From NCBI GenBank assembly GCA_036399055.1, contig DASWNX010000026.1:1-64000 (forward strand): a stretch of 64,000 nt of DNA, in the 5' to 3' direction. The position numbers and the translations under genes were made by a program. The DNA is from Jatrophihabitans sp. GTDB lineage: Bacteria; Actinomycetota; Actinomycetes; Mycobacteriales; Jatrophihabitantaceae. Shown here in pieces: positions 44,963 to 53,282 of the stretch (positions are counted from its first letter, which is position 1; each line of letters opens with the position of its first letter). Below the pieces are notes generated by a model, which was not told the DNA's origin, did not search any database, and saw only the letters and a program-made list of their open reading frames with translations.

Positions 44963-45852
44963 TTGACCGCTCCGAGGGACAACCCTTGGACCAGCTTGTC
45001 CTGGGCCGCGAAGCCCGCGATCAGCACCGGAAGCGACACCACCAGGGCTGCGGCGCAGACCTTGGCCAGGAACAGGCCCTGGCTGGTCACGAACCCGGTG
45101 AGGAAGACCGGGGCGGTCTGGGCGACGGTCGCGGTCAGCACCCGGGCGAACAGCAACTCGTTCCAGCTGAAGATGAAGCAGATCAGCGACGTCGCCGCGA
45201 TCCCCGGCATCACCACCGGGGCCACGATCTCGCGGATGGTGCGGGTGAACCCGGCGCCGTCCATGGACGCCGCCTCGAGCATCTCGACCGGGACCTCGGC
45301 CAGGAACGAGCGCATCATCCACACCGCGATCGGCAGGTTCATCGAGGTGTAGAAGATGATGAGCAGCCAGATGTTGTCCAGCAGCCCGACGCGCTGAGCG
45401 AACAGGTAGATCGGCAGCAGCCCGGCCACGATCGGCAGCATCTTGGTGGAGAGGAAAAAGAACATCACGTCGGTCCACTTGCGGACCGGGCGGATCGAGA
45501 GCGCGTAGGCGGCCGGAATCGCCAGCAACAGCACCAGGATCGTCGAGAGCACGCTGGCGGTCATCGAGTTCGCCAGCGACGGCCAGGGGCTGGCGCCGCT
45601 GGAGGCCCCGAAGAACTCGCGGTAGCCCTGAAACGTCAGAGGCGCGCCCAGTGACGGCGGGTTGGTGGCCGCGTCGGACTCGCTGTGGAACGAGGTGAGC
45701 AGCATCCAGAGGATGGGCAGCACGAACAGCAGGCCCACCAGCCACGCCACTATCCCGAGCAGCGCGCTGCCGCGGGGCTTGCGATTGCGGCGAGGCGTGC
45801 CGGCCGGGGTGCGGGTGGCGGGCACCGGGCCTACGTCGGTCAGCGAGCTCAT
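44959..45852 (-). CDS. Carbohydrate ABC transporter permease (MalG-like)
   Basis: 297 residues with six helices and the EAA loop EAASMDGAGFTRTIREIVAP that docks the ATPase. It pairs with the upstream MalF-like permease. The start at 45852 overlaps the stop of that gene by ATGA. The operon (binding protein, two permeases, two polyol dehydrogenases) points to import of a sugar alcohol. Confidence 0.94.
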   Translation of the reverse strand: MSSLTDVGPVPATRTPAGTPRRNRKPRGSALLGIVAWLVGLLFVLPILWMLLTSFHSESDAATNPPSLGAPLTFQGYREFFGASSGASPWPSLANSMTASVLSTILVLLLAIPAAYALSIRPVRKWTDVMFFFLSTKMLPIVAGLLPIYLFAQRVGLLDNIWLLIIFYTSMNLPIAVWMMRSFLAEVPVEMLEAASMDGAGFTRTIREIVAPVVMPGIAATSLICFIFSWNELLFARVLTATVAQTAPVFLTGFVTSQGLFLAKVCAAALVVSLPVLIAGFAAQDKLVQGLSLGAVK

Positions 45853-46823
45853 CGCCCGCCCTCCTCTCGGAACAGGGTCGAGACGGTGCGCAGGGCGAAC
45901 GTCGCGATGATGATGGTGCCGAGGACGACCACCACGCCGGCAGCCGAGGCTCGGCCGTAGTCCTGGGCGTTGTAGAAGGTCTGATAGATCGTGTACGGCA
46001 GGTTCGCGGTGCCCAGCCCGCCGGAGGTGATGGTGAAGACGGCGTCGAAGTTCTGCACCACGTAGATCGATCCCAGCAGCCCGCCGAGTTCCAGGTACTG
46101 CCGCAGGTGCGGAAAGGTCATATAGCGAAAGACCTCCCAGGCGCTGGCACCATCGACGCGGGCCGCCTCGATCACGTCCAGCGGGCGGCTCTGCAGGCCG
46201 GCCAGCAGGATCAGCATCATGAACGGCGTCCACTGCCAGATCAGCGCCAACTCCACCGACAGCAGCGGCGCCGTGCTGATCCAGTCCGGTTGCGGCGGGT
46301 TGTCGGAGCCGAAGAGCCGCCACACCGCGGTCAGCAGGCCGTTGAACAGGCCGTACTCGGGGTTGAACAGCGCGTGCTTCCACAGCAGCGCGGCGGCCAC
46401 CGGGACCACCAGGAACGGCGCGATGAGCATCGTGCGCACCACGCCCCGGCCGAAGAAGGCCCGGTCCAGCAACAGCGCGATCAGCATGCCGAGCACCAGG
46501 CTCACGAGCACCACGGTCGCCGTGAGCACGATGGTGGTGATCACCGACTGGCGCATGTTGACGTCGGTGAACACTCGCCGGAAGTTGGCGAAGCCGGCGA
46601 ACCCGCGCTCATCGGGGTAGTAGGCGTTCCAGTTCATGAACGAGATGACCAGCGTGGCCACGAACGGCAACTGGGTCAGCACGATGGTGAAGATCAAGGC
46701 CGGCAGCAGCGGCGCCCGTCGCGCCCAGTCCCCCGACCTGCGCAGCCCACTGGGCGGCTTGGCCGCGACGCTGGTCGCGCCTTGCTGGCTGCTCCCCTGG
46801 CGGCTTCCCAGAGTGACGCTCAT
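45849..46823 (-). CDS. Carbohydrate ABC transporter permease (MalF-like)
   Basis: 324 residues with six membrane helices and the EAA loop EAARVDGASAWEVFRYMTFP. It is the upstream permease of the pair, directly after the binding-protein gene with a 109-base spacer carrying a 15-base tandem repeat. No ATPase gene is present in the operon, so a shared MsiK-type ATPase elsewhere is likely. Confidence 0.94.
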   Translation of the reverse strand: MSVTLGSRQGSSQQGATSVAAKPPSGLRRSGDWARRAPLLPALIFTIVLTQLPFVATLVISFMNWNAYYPDERGFAGFANFRRVFTDVNMRQSVITTIVLTATVVLVSLVLGMLIALLLDRAFFGRGVVRTMLIAPFLVVPVAAALLWKHALFNPEYGLFNGLLTAVWRLFGSDNPPQPDWISTAPLLSVELALIWQWTPFMMLILLAGLQSRPLDVIEAARVDGASAWEVFRYMTFPHLRQYLELGGLLGSIYVVQNFDAVFTITSGGLGTANLPYTIYQTFYNAQDYGRASAAGVVVVLGTIIIATFALRTVSTLFREEGGR

Positions 46824-46837
46824 GGCGCACCTTCCTC

Positions 46838-46897
46838 TGTCGTGCGGGCCTGTGTCGTGCGGGCCTGTGTCGTGCGGGCCGGGCTCGTGCTGGTCGG
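46838..46897. repeat. 15-base tandem repeat, three exact plus degenerate copies
   Basis: TGTCGTGCGGGCCTG occurs at 46838-46852 and 46853-46867, with a near copy at 46868-46882 and a diverged copy to 46897. It lies in the spacer between the binding-protein gene and the first permease gene. It could tune relative expression, since binding proteins are needed in excess over permeases. Confidence 0.9.
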
Positions 46898-46932
46898 GCT
46901 AATGCGGGCCGGGTACGTCCCGGGCCCCGCGG

Positions 46933-48306
46933 TCATGGCTTGTCCAGCGCGCGATAGCGCTCTGCGACGTCCTCGGCCAGCCGTTGGCCGCGATCGAGTG
47001 CCTCCTCGACGCTCATCTGGCCGGCGATGGCGGAGCTGACGTCCTGGGAGACCTGCGTCCCGAGGGCGGGGAACTCCGGGATGTCGACGAACTGGATGCC
47101 CGGCGCCGGGCGTGGCTGCACCCCCGGGTTGAGCGGGTCGGCGTTCTCGATCGCCTCGCGGGTCGGCTCGGCGAAGGCGGCTGCCTCCTTGAGGTACTCG
47201 GGGATCTCATAGGTGGAGGCGCGCTTGCCGGCCGGCACCCGGGACCAGCCGAGCTCTTGGCCGACGAGCTTCTCGTACTCCTTGCCCGAGGCCCACGAGA
47301 TGAACTGCCAGGCCTTGTCCTTCTTCTCACTGGCCTGCTGGATCCCCCAGGACCAGGCGTAGAGCCAGCCCGAGCTGTCGGTCTTCACCACCGGCGCCGC
47401 GGCGTAGCCGATCTTGCCCCGCACCGGCGAGTCCTCGGCCTCGAGCGAGCCGGCCGCCGAGGTGGCGTCGTACCACATGGCCGCGTTGCCCTGCACGAGG
47501 TTGTTCAGGCACTCGGTGAAGCCCGCCTGGGCGGCGCCCTTCTCACCGTGCTCGCGCACCAGGTCGACGTAGAAGCGCACCGCCTCGGAGAACGGCTGGT
47601 CATTCACCTTGGCCTGCCAGTCCTCGGTGAACCAGGTGCCGCCGAAGGTGTTGACCACGGTCGTCAGCGGCGCGAAGACCTGGCCCCAACCGGGCTGGCC
47701 GCGCAGGCAGATGCCGGCCATCCCGGGCTGAGCCTCGTCGACCTCGGCGGCGATGTCGGCCACCTGTTGCCAGGTGGGCTTGGCGGGCATGGTGACGCCC
47801 TTGGACTGCAGGACATCCTTGCGGTACATCAGAAACGAGGACTCACCGTAGAAGGGCTGGCCGTAGACCTTGCCGTCCTCGCCGGACAGCGACTTGACCA
47901 TCGGCTTGAGGATGTCGGCCTGATCGAAGTCGGCGTCGGCGGCGATGAACTCATCCAGCGGGCTGATCCACCTGCTGCGCGCGTAGATCGGGATCTCGAA
48001 GTTGCTGACGGTGGCGATGTCGTACTGGCCCGCCTGGCTGGAGAACTCCTGGCTGATCTTGTCCCGGACGTCGTTCTCGGGCAGCACGGTGAAGTTGACC
48101 TCGATGCCGGTCTCGGCGGTGAAGTGCTTGGACGTCAACTGCTGCAGGTCGACCATCTGAGGGTTGTTCACCATCAGGACGTTGATGGCGTTCGCGCCGC
48201 CACCGCCCCCGCCGCCGCCACCCCAGCCCGCGCAGCCGGACGCTGCCAGGCCCAGGACGACCAGGAGTGAGCTCAACCGCCATCTGACGGCCTTGATACG
48301 CGCCAC
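46933..48306 (-). CDS. Polyol/sugar ABC transporter substrate-binding lipoprotein
   Basis: 457 residues. The lipoprotein signal ends in the lipobox LAASGC (Cys about 25), followed by a poly-Gly linker, then a family-1 solute-binding protein fold (VLPENDVRDKISQEF, YGESSFLMYRKDVLQSKG, and an aromatic-rich C-terminal lobe). It delivers substrate to the two permeases. GTG 48306 is supported by GGAGGT directly upstream; an ATG seven codons earlier has none. It is first in the operon and divergent from the SorC regulator. Confidence 0.94.
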   Translation of the reverse strand: MARIKAVRWRLSSLLVVLGLAASGCAGWGGGGGGGGGANAINVLMVNNPQMVDLQQLTSKHFTAETGIEVNFTVLPENDVRDKISQEFSSQAGQYDIATVSNFEIPIYARSRWISPLDEFIAADADFDQADILKPMVKSLSGEDGKVYGQPFYGESSFLMYRKDVLQSKGVTMPAKPTWQQVADIAAEVDEAQPGMAGICLRGQPGWGQVFAPLTTVVNTFGGTWFTEDWQAKVNDQPFSEAVRFYVDLVREHGEKGAAQAGFTECLNNLVQGNAAMWYDATSAAGSLEAEDSPVRGKIGYAAAPVVKTDSSGWLYAWSWGIQQASEKKDKAWQFISWASGKEYEKLVGQELGWSRVPAGKRASTYEIPEYLKEAAAFAEPTREAIENADPLNPGVQPRPAPGIQFVDIPEFPALGTQVSQDVSSAIAGQMSVEEALDRGQRLAEDVAERYRALDKP

Positions 48307-48350
48307 ACTGACCTCCACATCGAGCAAGCTCGCAGGATGAGTGGCGGTTC

Positions 48351-48364
48351 ACTCGTCTTCGAGT
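48351..48364. promoter_or_regulatory. Inverted repeat in the polyol regulator/transporter divergent region
   Basis: ACTCG (48351-48355) and CGAGT (48360-48364) flank a 4-base centre, about 45 bases before the binding-protein start. It may be a second regulator site or a -35 neighbour; evidence is only the symmetry and position. Confidence 0.35.
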
Positions 48365-48417
48365 TTCACCGTCTGGCTGTGCGGCGTCAATATTCTCTGC
48401 CAGAATGTGCACCGAAG

Positions 48418-48431
48418 TGCTCATATGAGCA
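48418..48431. promoter_or_regulatory. Perfect 14-base palindrome, candidate SorC operator
   Basis: TGCTCATATGAGCA is fully symmetric and lies 11 bases before the regulator's ATG and about 112 bases before the divergent transporter operon. SorC regulators bind such short palindromes. The position close to the start fits autoregulation. Confidence 0.65.
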
Positions 48432-48442
48432 GAGGAGACGTG

Positions 48443-49390
48443 ATGGCCGTCAGGGCGAGGCTCGGACCCGCGCAGCTGGTGCTCACCGCCTCGGTCGCCC
48501 GGCGCTATTACATCGACGGCAAGACCAAGATCGAGATCGCTGACGAGCTGGCGCTCAGCAGGTTCAAGGTCGCCCGGCTCCTGGAGGACGCCCGCTCCAG
48601 CGGGCTGGTGCGCATCGAGATCGGGCATCCCGGCGAGGTCGACGTGGCGCTGTCAGCCGACCTGCGAGACGCCTTCCACCTGCGGCACTCGCTCGTGGTG
48701 GACACCCTGGAGGAGGAACCGGCGGCGCTGCGCGGGCTGATCGGGGCTGCCGCCGCGGAGCTGCTCTCCGAGATCGTCACCGCTGAGGATGTGCTCGGCC
48801 TCGGCTGGGCCCGCTCGCTGATCTCGATGCGGTCCCACCTTCGCAGCCTCGCCGCCTGCTCGGTCGTCCAGCTCACCGGCGCGCTGGCCCAACCGGGCGT
48901 CGATGACAGCTCCATCGACCTGGTGCGCGACGTCGCCCGGATCGCCGGCGGCCCCGCCTACCTCTTCTACGCCCCGATGATCGTGCCCGACTCCGCCGCC
49001 GCCCTGCTGGCCCTGCCAGAGGTGGCACGCGCGATCGGGCGATTCGCCTCCGTGACCAAGGCGGTCGTCGGCATCGGCGGCTGGCAACCGCCCCACTCCA
49101 CCCTCTATGACGCCATCTCGCCCTCGGACCGTCGAACGCTGGCCGAGGCAGGGGTGCACGCCGATGTCTCCGGCGTCCTTCTCGACAGTGACGGAGCGCC
49201 GGTGACCGCTGCCCTCAACGACCGCATTATCGGCATCCACGCCGCACAGCTCAAGCAGATCCCCGAGGTCATCGCCCTCGCCTACGGCATCGAGAAGGCC
49301 ACCGCCGCCCGGGCCGCCATCCGCGGTGGCTACATCACCAGCCTCATCACGCACACCGCCTTCGCCCGGGCGCTGCTCGCGGCCGGCTGA
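48443..49390 (+). CDS. SorC/DeoR-type sugar-binding transcriptional regulator
   Basis: 315 residues. The N-terminal HTH is seen in YYIDGKTKIEIADELALSRFKVARLL. The rest is the SorC effector-binding domain with GLGWARSLISM and VTKAVVGIGGWQPPHS, typical of sugar-phosphate-sensing members. It is divergent from the polyol uptake operon and should respond to a phosphorylated sugar or ketose. ATG 48443 follows AGAGGAG with normal spacing; ATG 48425 is the alternative. Confidence 0.93.
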   Translation: MAVRARLGPAQLVLTASVARRYYIDGKTKIEIADELALSRFKVARLLEDARSSGLVRIEIGHPGEVDVALSADLRDAFHLRHSLVVDTLEEEPAALRGLIGAAAAELLSEIVTAEDVLGLGWARSLISMRSHLRSLAACSVVQLTGALAQPGVDDSSIDLVRDVARIAGGPAYLFYAPMIVPDSAAALLALPEVARAIGRFASVTKAVVGIGGWQPPHSTLYDAISPSDRRTLAEAGVHADVSGVLLDSDGAPVTAALNDRIIGIHAAQLKQIPEVIALAYGIEKATAARAAIRGGYITSLITHTAFARALLAAG

Positions 49391-49399
49391 GGATCGACC

Positions 49400-50200
49400 G
49401 TGGCGACGGTAGAGCATCCCCCGCACGAGATCCCGCTCCACGGCGGCACCTCCAACCGCGGGCTGGTGGTGCGAGTGGGCGACGCCGTGCACCGACCCCA
49501 GACGCGGGCCAGTCCGGCCGTGCACGCGCTGCTGCTGCATCTGGAGCAGGTCGGCTTCGACGGCGCCCCGCGCTACCTCGGTGATGACGAGCAGGGCCGC
49601 GAAGTCCTCAATTACCTGCCCGGCGAGGTCGCCACCGAGCCCTACCCGCCCTGGGCCCTGGAAGACGACGCCCTGGTCAGCGTGGCGGAGCTGCTGCGGC
49701 GCTTCCACCAAGCCGTCGCCTCCTTCGACCCGTCGCGGCACTCCTGGCTCACCGCCGTGCCCCAGGAGTACCGCCAGGGCTTGATCAGCCACAACGACCC
49801 CAACCTCGACAACGTCGTCTTCTCCGACGGCCGCGCCGCCGCCCTCATCGACTTCGACCTCGCCAGCCCCGGCTCGCGCCTGTGGGACGTGGCCCTGGCA
49901 GCCAGGCTCTGGACGCCGCTGCGCGACCCCGTCGACATAGCCGACCAGCGCGCCGAGCGCGTCGCTGAACGGCTCAGGCTCTTCGTCGACGCCTACGGCC
50001 TCGACGGCGAGGAACGGTCCCGGGTGGCCGCCGCCGCGAGCCGCTCGCACACCTGGTGCTACGACATCGTCCGGGCCGGCGCCGAGCAGGGACAACCCGG
50101 CTACGTCGACTACTGGCAATCCGAGGCCGATCAGCGCGCCGAGCGCGGCCGGCGATGGCTGGTCGCCCAGCAGGACGCCCTGCAGGACGCTCTTCGGTGA
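49400..50200 (+). CDS. APH-family phosphotransferase
   Basis: 266 residues of the aminoglycoside phosphotransferase/choline kinase fold. The catalytic loop is LISHNDPNLDNVVF and the metal loop is LIDFDLASPGSRLWDVA. There is no class-specific antibiotic signature. GTG 49400 starts 9 bases after the regulator stop, so it is co-transcribed and could be a sugar or polyol kinase. Antibiotic kinase is the alternative. Confidence 0.88.
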   Translation: MATVEHPPHEIPLHGGTSNRGLVVRVGDAVHRPQTRASPAVHALLLHLEQVGFDGAPRYLGDDEQGREVLNYLPGEVATEPYPPWALEDDALVSVAELLRRFHQAVASFDPSRHSWLTAVPQEYRQGLISHNDPNLDNVVFSDGRAAALIDFDLASPGSRLWDVALAARLWTPLRDPVDIADQRAERVAERLRLFVDAYGLDGEERSRVAAAASRSHTWCYDIVRAGAEQGQPGYVDYWQSEADQRAERGRRWLVAQQDALQDALR

Positions 50201-50272
50201 CTGCCGAGGTATGGGTCAGTGGAAATCGGACCGGTGCGAGGCCGGTTTCTCTCAGGGGTCGTCCATAAGCGC

Positions 50273-50303
50273 CGGGGCCGCATACAGCAATGAAGCGGCC
50301 CCG
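50273..50303 (+). terminator. Strong hairpin downstream of the phosphotransferase gene
   Basis: CGGGGCCGC (50273-50281) pairs perfectly with GCGGCCCCG (50295-50303) around a 13-base loop, 72 bases after the phosphotransferase stop. No T-tract follows. The rest of the 265-base gap to the next gene (50201-50465) holds no ORF I would defend. Confidence 0.6.
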
Positions 50304-50465
50304 ACCGGTGTAGCGAGCACCAGCCGGGGCCTTGGCCGCACCCCTGCGTGAACAGGAGCCCCGGCCCAATGACCGAATCTAGCGGCAACGAGCGCTCTAC
50401 CCCTGCTGGGCTCGGCGACACCCGGAGTGGGCGTCCACACACCTGACCAGCCGTGGGTGCCGCAG

Positions 50466-50978
50466 CTACGGCGGCTGGTTCGGCGCCCTGGCCGAGGACG
50501 GGCGGCCAGGGCTCCTGTCGGCCGGATCTGGCGGCAGTTGCGGCATCAGAGCGACGTCCCATGGCTGGCGTGCGGCCAGTTCACGTCGCCACCGTCGCGC
50601 CCAGGCCGGGTTGAGCCGGTGGAGCAGTTCTGCCTGCTTGGCCCAGAGCCCGACGCGGAAATCTTGGCTCTCGTCACGGTGTCGTGCCTCCCAGTATCTG
50701 GCGAGGCTGGAGGTCGTGGTCTCGAACGACCAATAGAGCAGCTCGTCGGGGTCCCTGGTGGTGCGGTGTTCGAACAGTTGGCCGCGTTCCTTGACGATCC
50801 AGTGCAGCTGTCCGTCGTCGCCGATCTCGATGTAGGGGCAGGCGGCGTCGATGTGCGGGTTGAAGCCGACGACGTCGTAGCCGGTCGCGCCGATCAGGTC
50901 GGCGAGCCGGCTGATCTCGGCCTCTAGCACCCCACGCCTGGCCGCGAGCACCTCACGGGGCGGGTCGATTGGCGGCAT
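50466..50978 (-). CDS. Imm63-like immunity protein
   Basis: 170 residues. The pattern of YIEIGDDGQLHWIVKERG, ELLYWSFETTTSSLA, HRDESQDFRVGLWAKQAELL and LNPAWARRWRREL matches immunity protein 63 of polymorphic toxin systems (E-x-x-x-R-D-x-x-F, then L-x-x-x-N-P-x-W). No toxin with secretion or pre-toxin domains is nearby, so it is an orphan. It starts 8 bases before the 3' end of the helicase gene. Confidence 0.78.
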   Translation of the reverse strand: MPPIDPPREVLAARRGVLEAEISRLADLIGATGYDVVGFNPHIDAACPYIEIGDDGQLHWIVKERGQLFEHRTTRDPDELLYWSFETTTSSLARYWEARHRDESQDFRVGLWAKQAELLHRLNPAWARRWRRELAARQPWDVALMPQLPPDPADRSPGRPSSARAPNQPP

Positions 50979-50986
50979 GTCTGTGG

Positions 50987-52729
50987 CTAGGCCTTGTGGC
51001 GCGGCTTCTTTGGCCTGCTGGGCCGGTCGGGGCCCTCCTCGCGCGTCAGCTCGATCAGCTGGCCCGAGATCCGGGTCCGGCTCAGCGCGTCCAGCGTCCT
51101 AGGTGGCAGGTCTGCCGGCAGCTCGACCAGGCTGTGGTCGATCTTGATGTCGATATGGCCGAAGTCCTGCCTGCTCAGGCCGCCCTCGTTGGCCAGGGCG
51201 CCCACGATGAAGCCGGGTTGCACCTTGTGCCGGCGGCCGACCCTGATCCGGTAGGTGGCCATCCGGACATCGGACTTGGCTCGGCGCTGACCGGCCACCC
51301 GGACGGCCGGTCGGTCGCGGTCCCGATCCCGGTCGGCAGACCGGTCGGCTCCTGAGCTGAACTCGTTCTTCCTTTTCACCACAGGGGGTTCAGGCGCCAG
51401 CAGGAAGGACTGGTCGTCCTGGGACAGCACTGCCAGCGCGGCCGCCACATCGGCCACCGGCACGTCGTGCTCGCGTGCGTAGTCATCGACCAGGCCCCGG
51501 AAGAAGTGCAGTTGCGGCGAGGCCAGGCTGGCCGTGATCGAGTCGGCGAACTTCGCCACCCGGGTGGTGTTGACGTCCTCGACCGTCGGCAGCGCCATCT
51601 CGGTTAGCGGTTGCCGGGTGGCCCGCTCGATCGAGCTGAGCAGGTGCCGTTCGCGATGGGTCATGAACAGCAGGGCCTCGCCGGTGCGCCCGGCCCGCCC
51701 GGTGCGCCCGATCCGGTGGATGTAGGACTCGGTGTCGGTGGGGATGTCGTAATTGAGGACGTGGCTGATCCGCTCGACGTCCAGGCCGCGAGCCGCCACG
51801 TCGGTGGCCACCAGGATGTCGAAGGCGCCGCTCTTGAGCTGGGCGATGGTGCGCTCGCGCTGGGCCTGCACCAGGTCGCCGTTGATCGCCGCCGCCGAGA
51901 AGCCGCGGGCGCGCAGTCGCTCGGCCAGGTCCTCGGTGGCCTGCTTGGTGCGGACGAAGACGATCATCGCCTCGAACGGCTCGACCTCGAGGATCCGGGT
52001 GAGGGCGTCCATCTTCTGGGCGTTGGCCACCTGCAGGTACCGCTGCCGGGTGTTGGCGGCCGTGACGGTCTTGGTCTTGACCGTGATCTCGGCCGCGTCG
52101 GTGAGGTAGCGCTTGGAGATCCGCCGGATCTGCGGTGGCATGGTGGCCGAGAACAGCGCCACCTGCTTGTCGGACGGGGTGTCTTTGAGGATCGTCTCGA
52201 CGTCCTCGGCAAACCCCATCTGCAGCATCTCGTCGGCCTCGTCGAGCACCAGGAAACGCAACTGGGTCAGGTCCAGGGTCTTCTTCTCCAGGTGGTCGAT
52301 CACCCGGCCGGGCGTGCCCACCACCACATGCGCGCCGCGGCGCAGCCCTGACAGCTGAACGCCGTAGCTCTGGCCGCCGTAGATCGGCAGCACGTGCAGG
52401 CCGGGCAGGTAGTGGGCGTACTTGCCGATCGCCTCGGACACCTGCAAGGCCAGCTCACGGGTCGGCGCCAGGATAAGCGCCTGGGGCGCCTTCTGGGACA
52501 GGTCGATCCGGGACAGGATCGGCACCGCGAAGGCGGCGGTCTTGCCGGTGCCCGTCTGGGCCAGGCCGACGACGTGGCGCCCGGCCATCAGCGCCGGGAT
52601 GGTGGCGGCCTGAATCGGCGAGGGGCTCTCATAGCCCACGTCGACCAGGGCTCGCAGCACCCGCTCGTCGATGTCGAGGTCGGCGAAACTCAGGTGGCTG
52701 GAAAGGGACTCGTCCTCAGGCGCGCTCAT
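50987..52729 (-). CDS. deaD: DEAD-box ATP-dependent RNA helicase
   Basis: 580 residues. The Q motif lies in SPSPIQAATIPALMAG, Walker A is AQTGTGKT, the DEAD box is LVLDEADEML, motif III is FSATMP, and motif VI is YIHRIGRTGRAGR. The C-terminal region has a DbpA-type RNA-binding domain (YRIRVGRRHKVQPGFIVGALANE). Members act in ribosome assembly and cold-shock RNA remodelling. All motifs are intact. Confidence 0.96.
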   Translation of the reverse strand: MSAPEDESLSSHLSFADLDIDERVLRALVDVGYESPSPIQAATIPALMAGRHVVGLAQTGTGKTAAFAVPILSRIDLSQKAPQALILAPTRELALQVSEAIGKYAHYLPGLHVLPIYGGQSYGVQLSGLRRGAHVVVGTPGRVIDHLEKKTLDLTQLRFLVLDEADEMLQMGFAEDVETILKDTPSDKQVALFSATMPPQIRRISKRYLTDAAEITVKTKTVTAANTRQRYLQVANAQKMDALTRILEVEPFEAMIVFVRTKQATEDLAERLRARGFSAAAINGDLVQAQRERTIAQLKSGAFDILVATDVAARGLDVERISHVLNYDIPTDTESYIHRIGRTGRAGRTGEALLFMTHRERHLLSSIERATRQPLTEMALPTVEDVNTTRVAKFADSITASLASPQLHFFRGLVDDYAREHDVPVADVAAALAVLSQDDQSFLLAPEPPVVKRKNEFSSGADRSADRDRDRDRPAVRVAGQRRAKSDVRMATYRIRVGRRHKVQPGFIVGALANEGGLSRQDFGHIDIKIDHSLVELPADLPPRTLDALSRTRISGQLIELTREEGPDRPSRPKKPRHKA

Positions 52730-52846
52730 CAGCGTCCAATCTAGTCGAGCCGAACGCCCGAGCCCTCATCCGCCGCTGAGGCGCCCAGCGCTGAGTGGCC
52801 GCGCCGCCCTGAGAGGCGCTCCAGCCTGAGAGGCGCCGTGCCGGGG

Positions 52847-53239
52847 TCAGGTCAGCGAGCTCGGGTCCGCCGGCACGTCGATGGCGTGCTCGCGCAGGAT
52901 CTCCAGCGGGATGATCTCCAGTGCCAGGGCGTTGGTCGCGGCCAGCACCACCGGGGCCGCCACCCCGGCGCGGTGGGACTGCAGCCACCGCATCGCCACC
53001 ACGCACCAGCGGTCACCCGGCCCGAGGCCGGCGAAGTCGTATTCCGGGCGGGGCGTGATCAGGTCGTTGCCCAGCTGCTGCTGATGGCGCAGGAACTCCG
53101 CGGTCAACACCGCGCACACCGTGTGGCTGCCGACGTCCTGCGGCCCGGAGGTGCAGCAGCCGTCCCGGTAGAAGCCGGTGACCGGATCGGAGCCGCACTC
53201 CTCGAGTTCGCCGCCCAGCACGTTTCGGTTATCGCTCAC
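52847..53239 (-). CDS. DUF2237 family protein
   Basis: 130 residues, start GTG 53239. Visible landmarks are NVLGGELEECGSDPVTGFYRDGCC, HTVCAVLTAEFLRHQ and GLGPGDRWCVVAMRWLQSH, the core of DUF2237, whose function is unknown. The conserved Cys and His/Trp positions are present. It is not closely coupled to either neighbour. Confidence 0.9.
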   Translation of the reverse strand: MSDNRNVLGGELEECGSDPVTGFYRDGCCTSGPQDVGSHTVCAVLTAEFLRHQQQLGNDLITPRPEYDFAGLGPGDRWCVVAMRWLQSHRAGVAAPVVLAATNALALEIIPLEILREHAIDVPADPSSLT

Positions 53240-53282
53240 CGCCCCAGTCTGGCACTGACGAGGCGTAGCGAGGGTTAGCAGA

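Noticed and set aside
49400..50200. Aminoglycoside resistance kinase
   Set aside because: Only general APH-fold motifs are present and the gene is coupled to a sugar regulator, so a drug target cannot be claimed.
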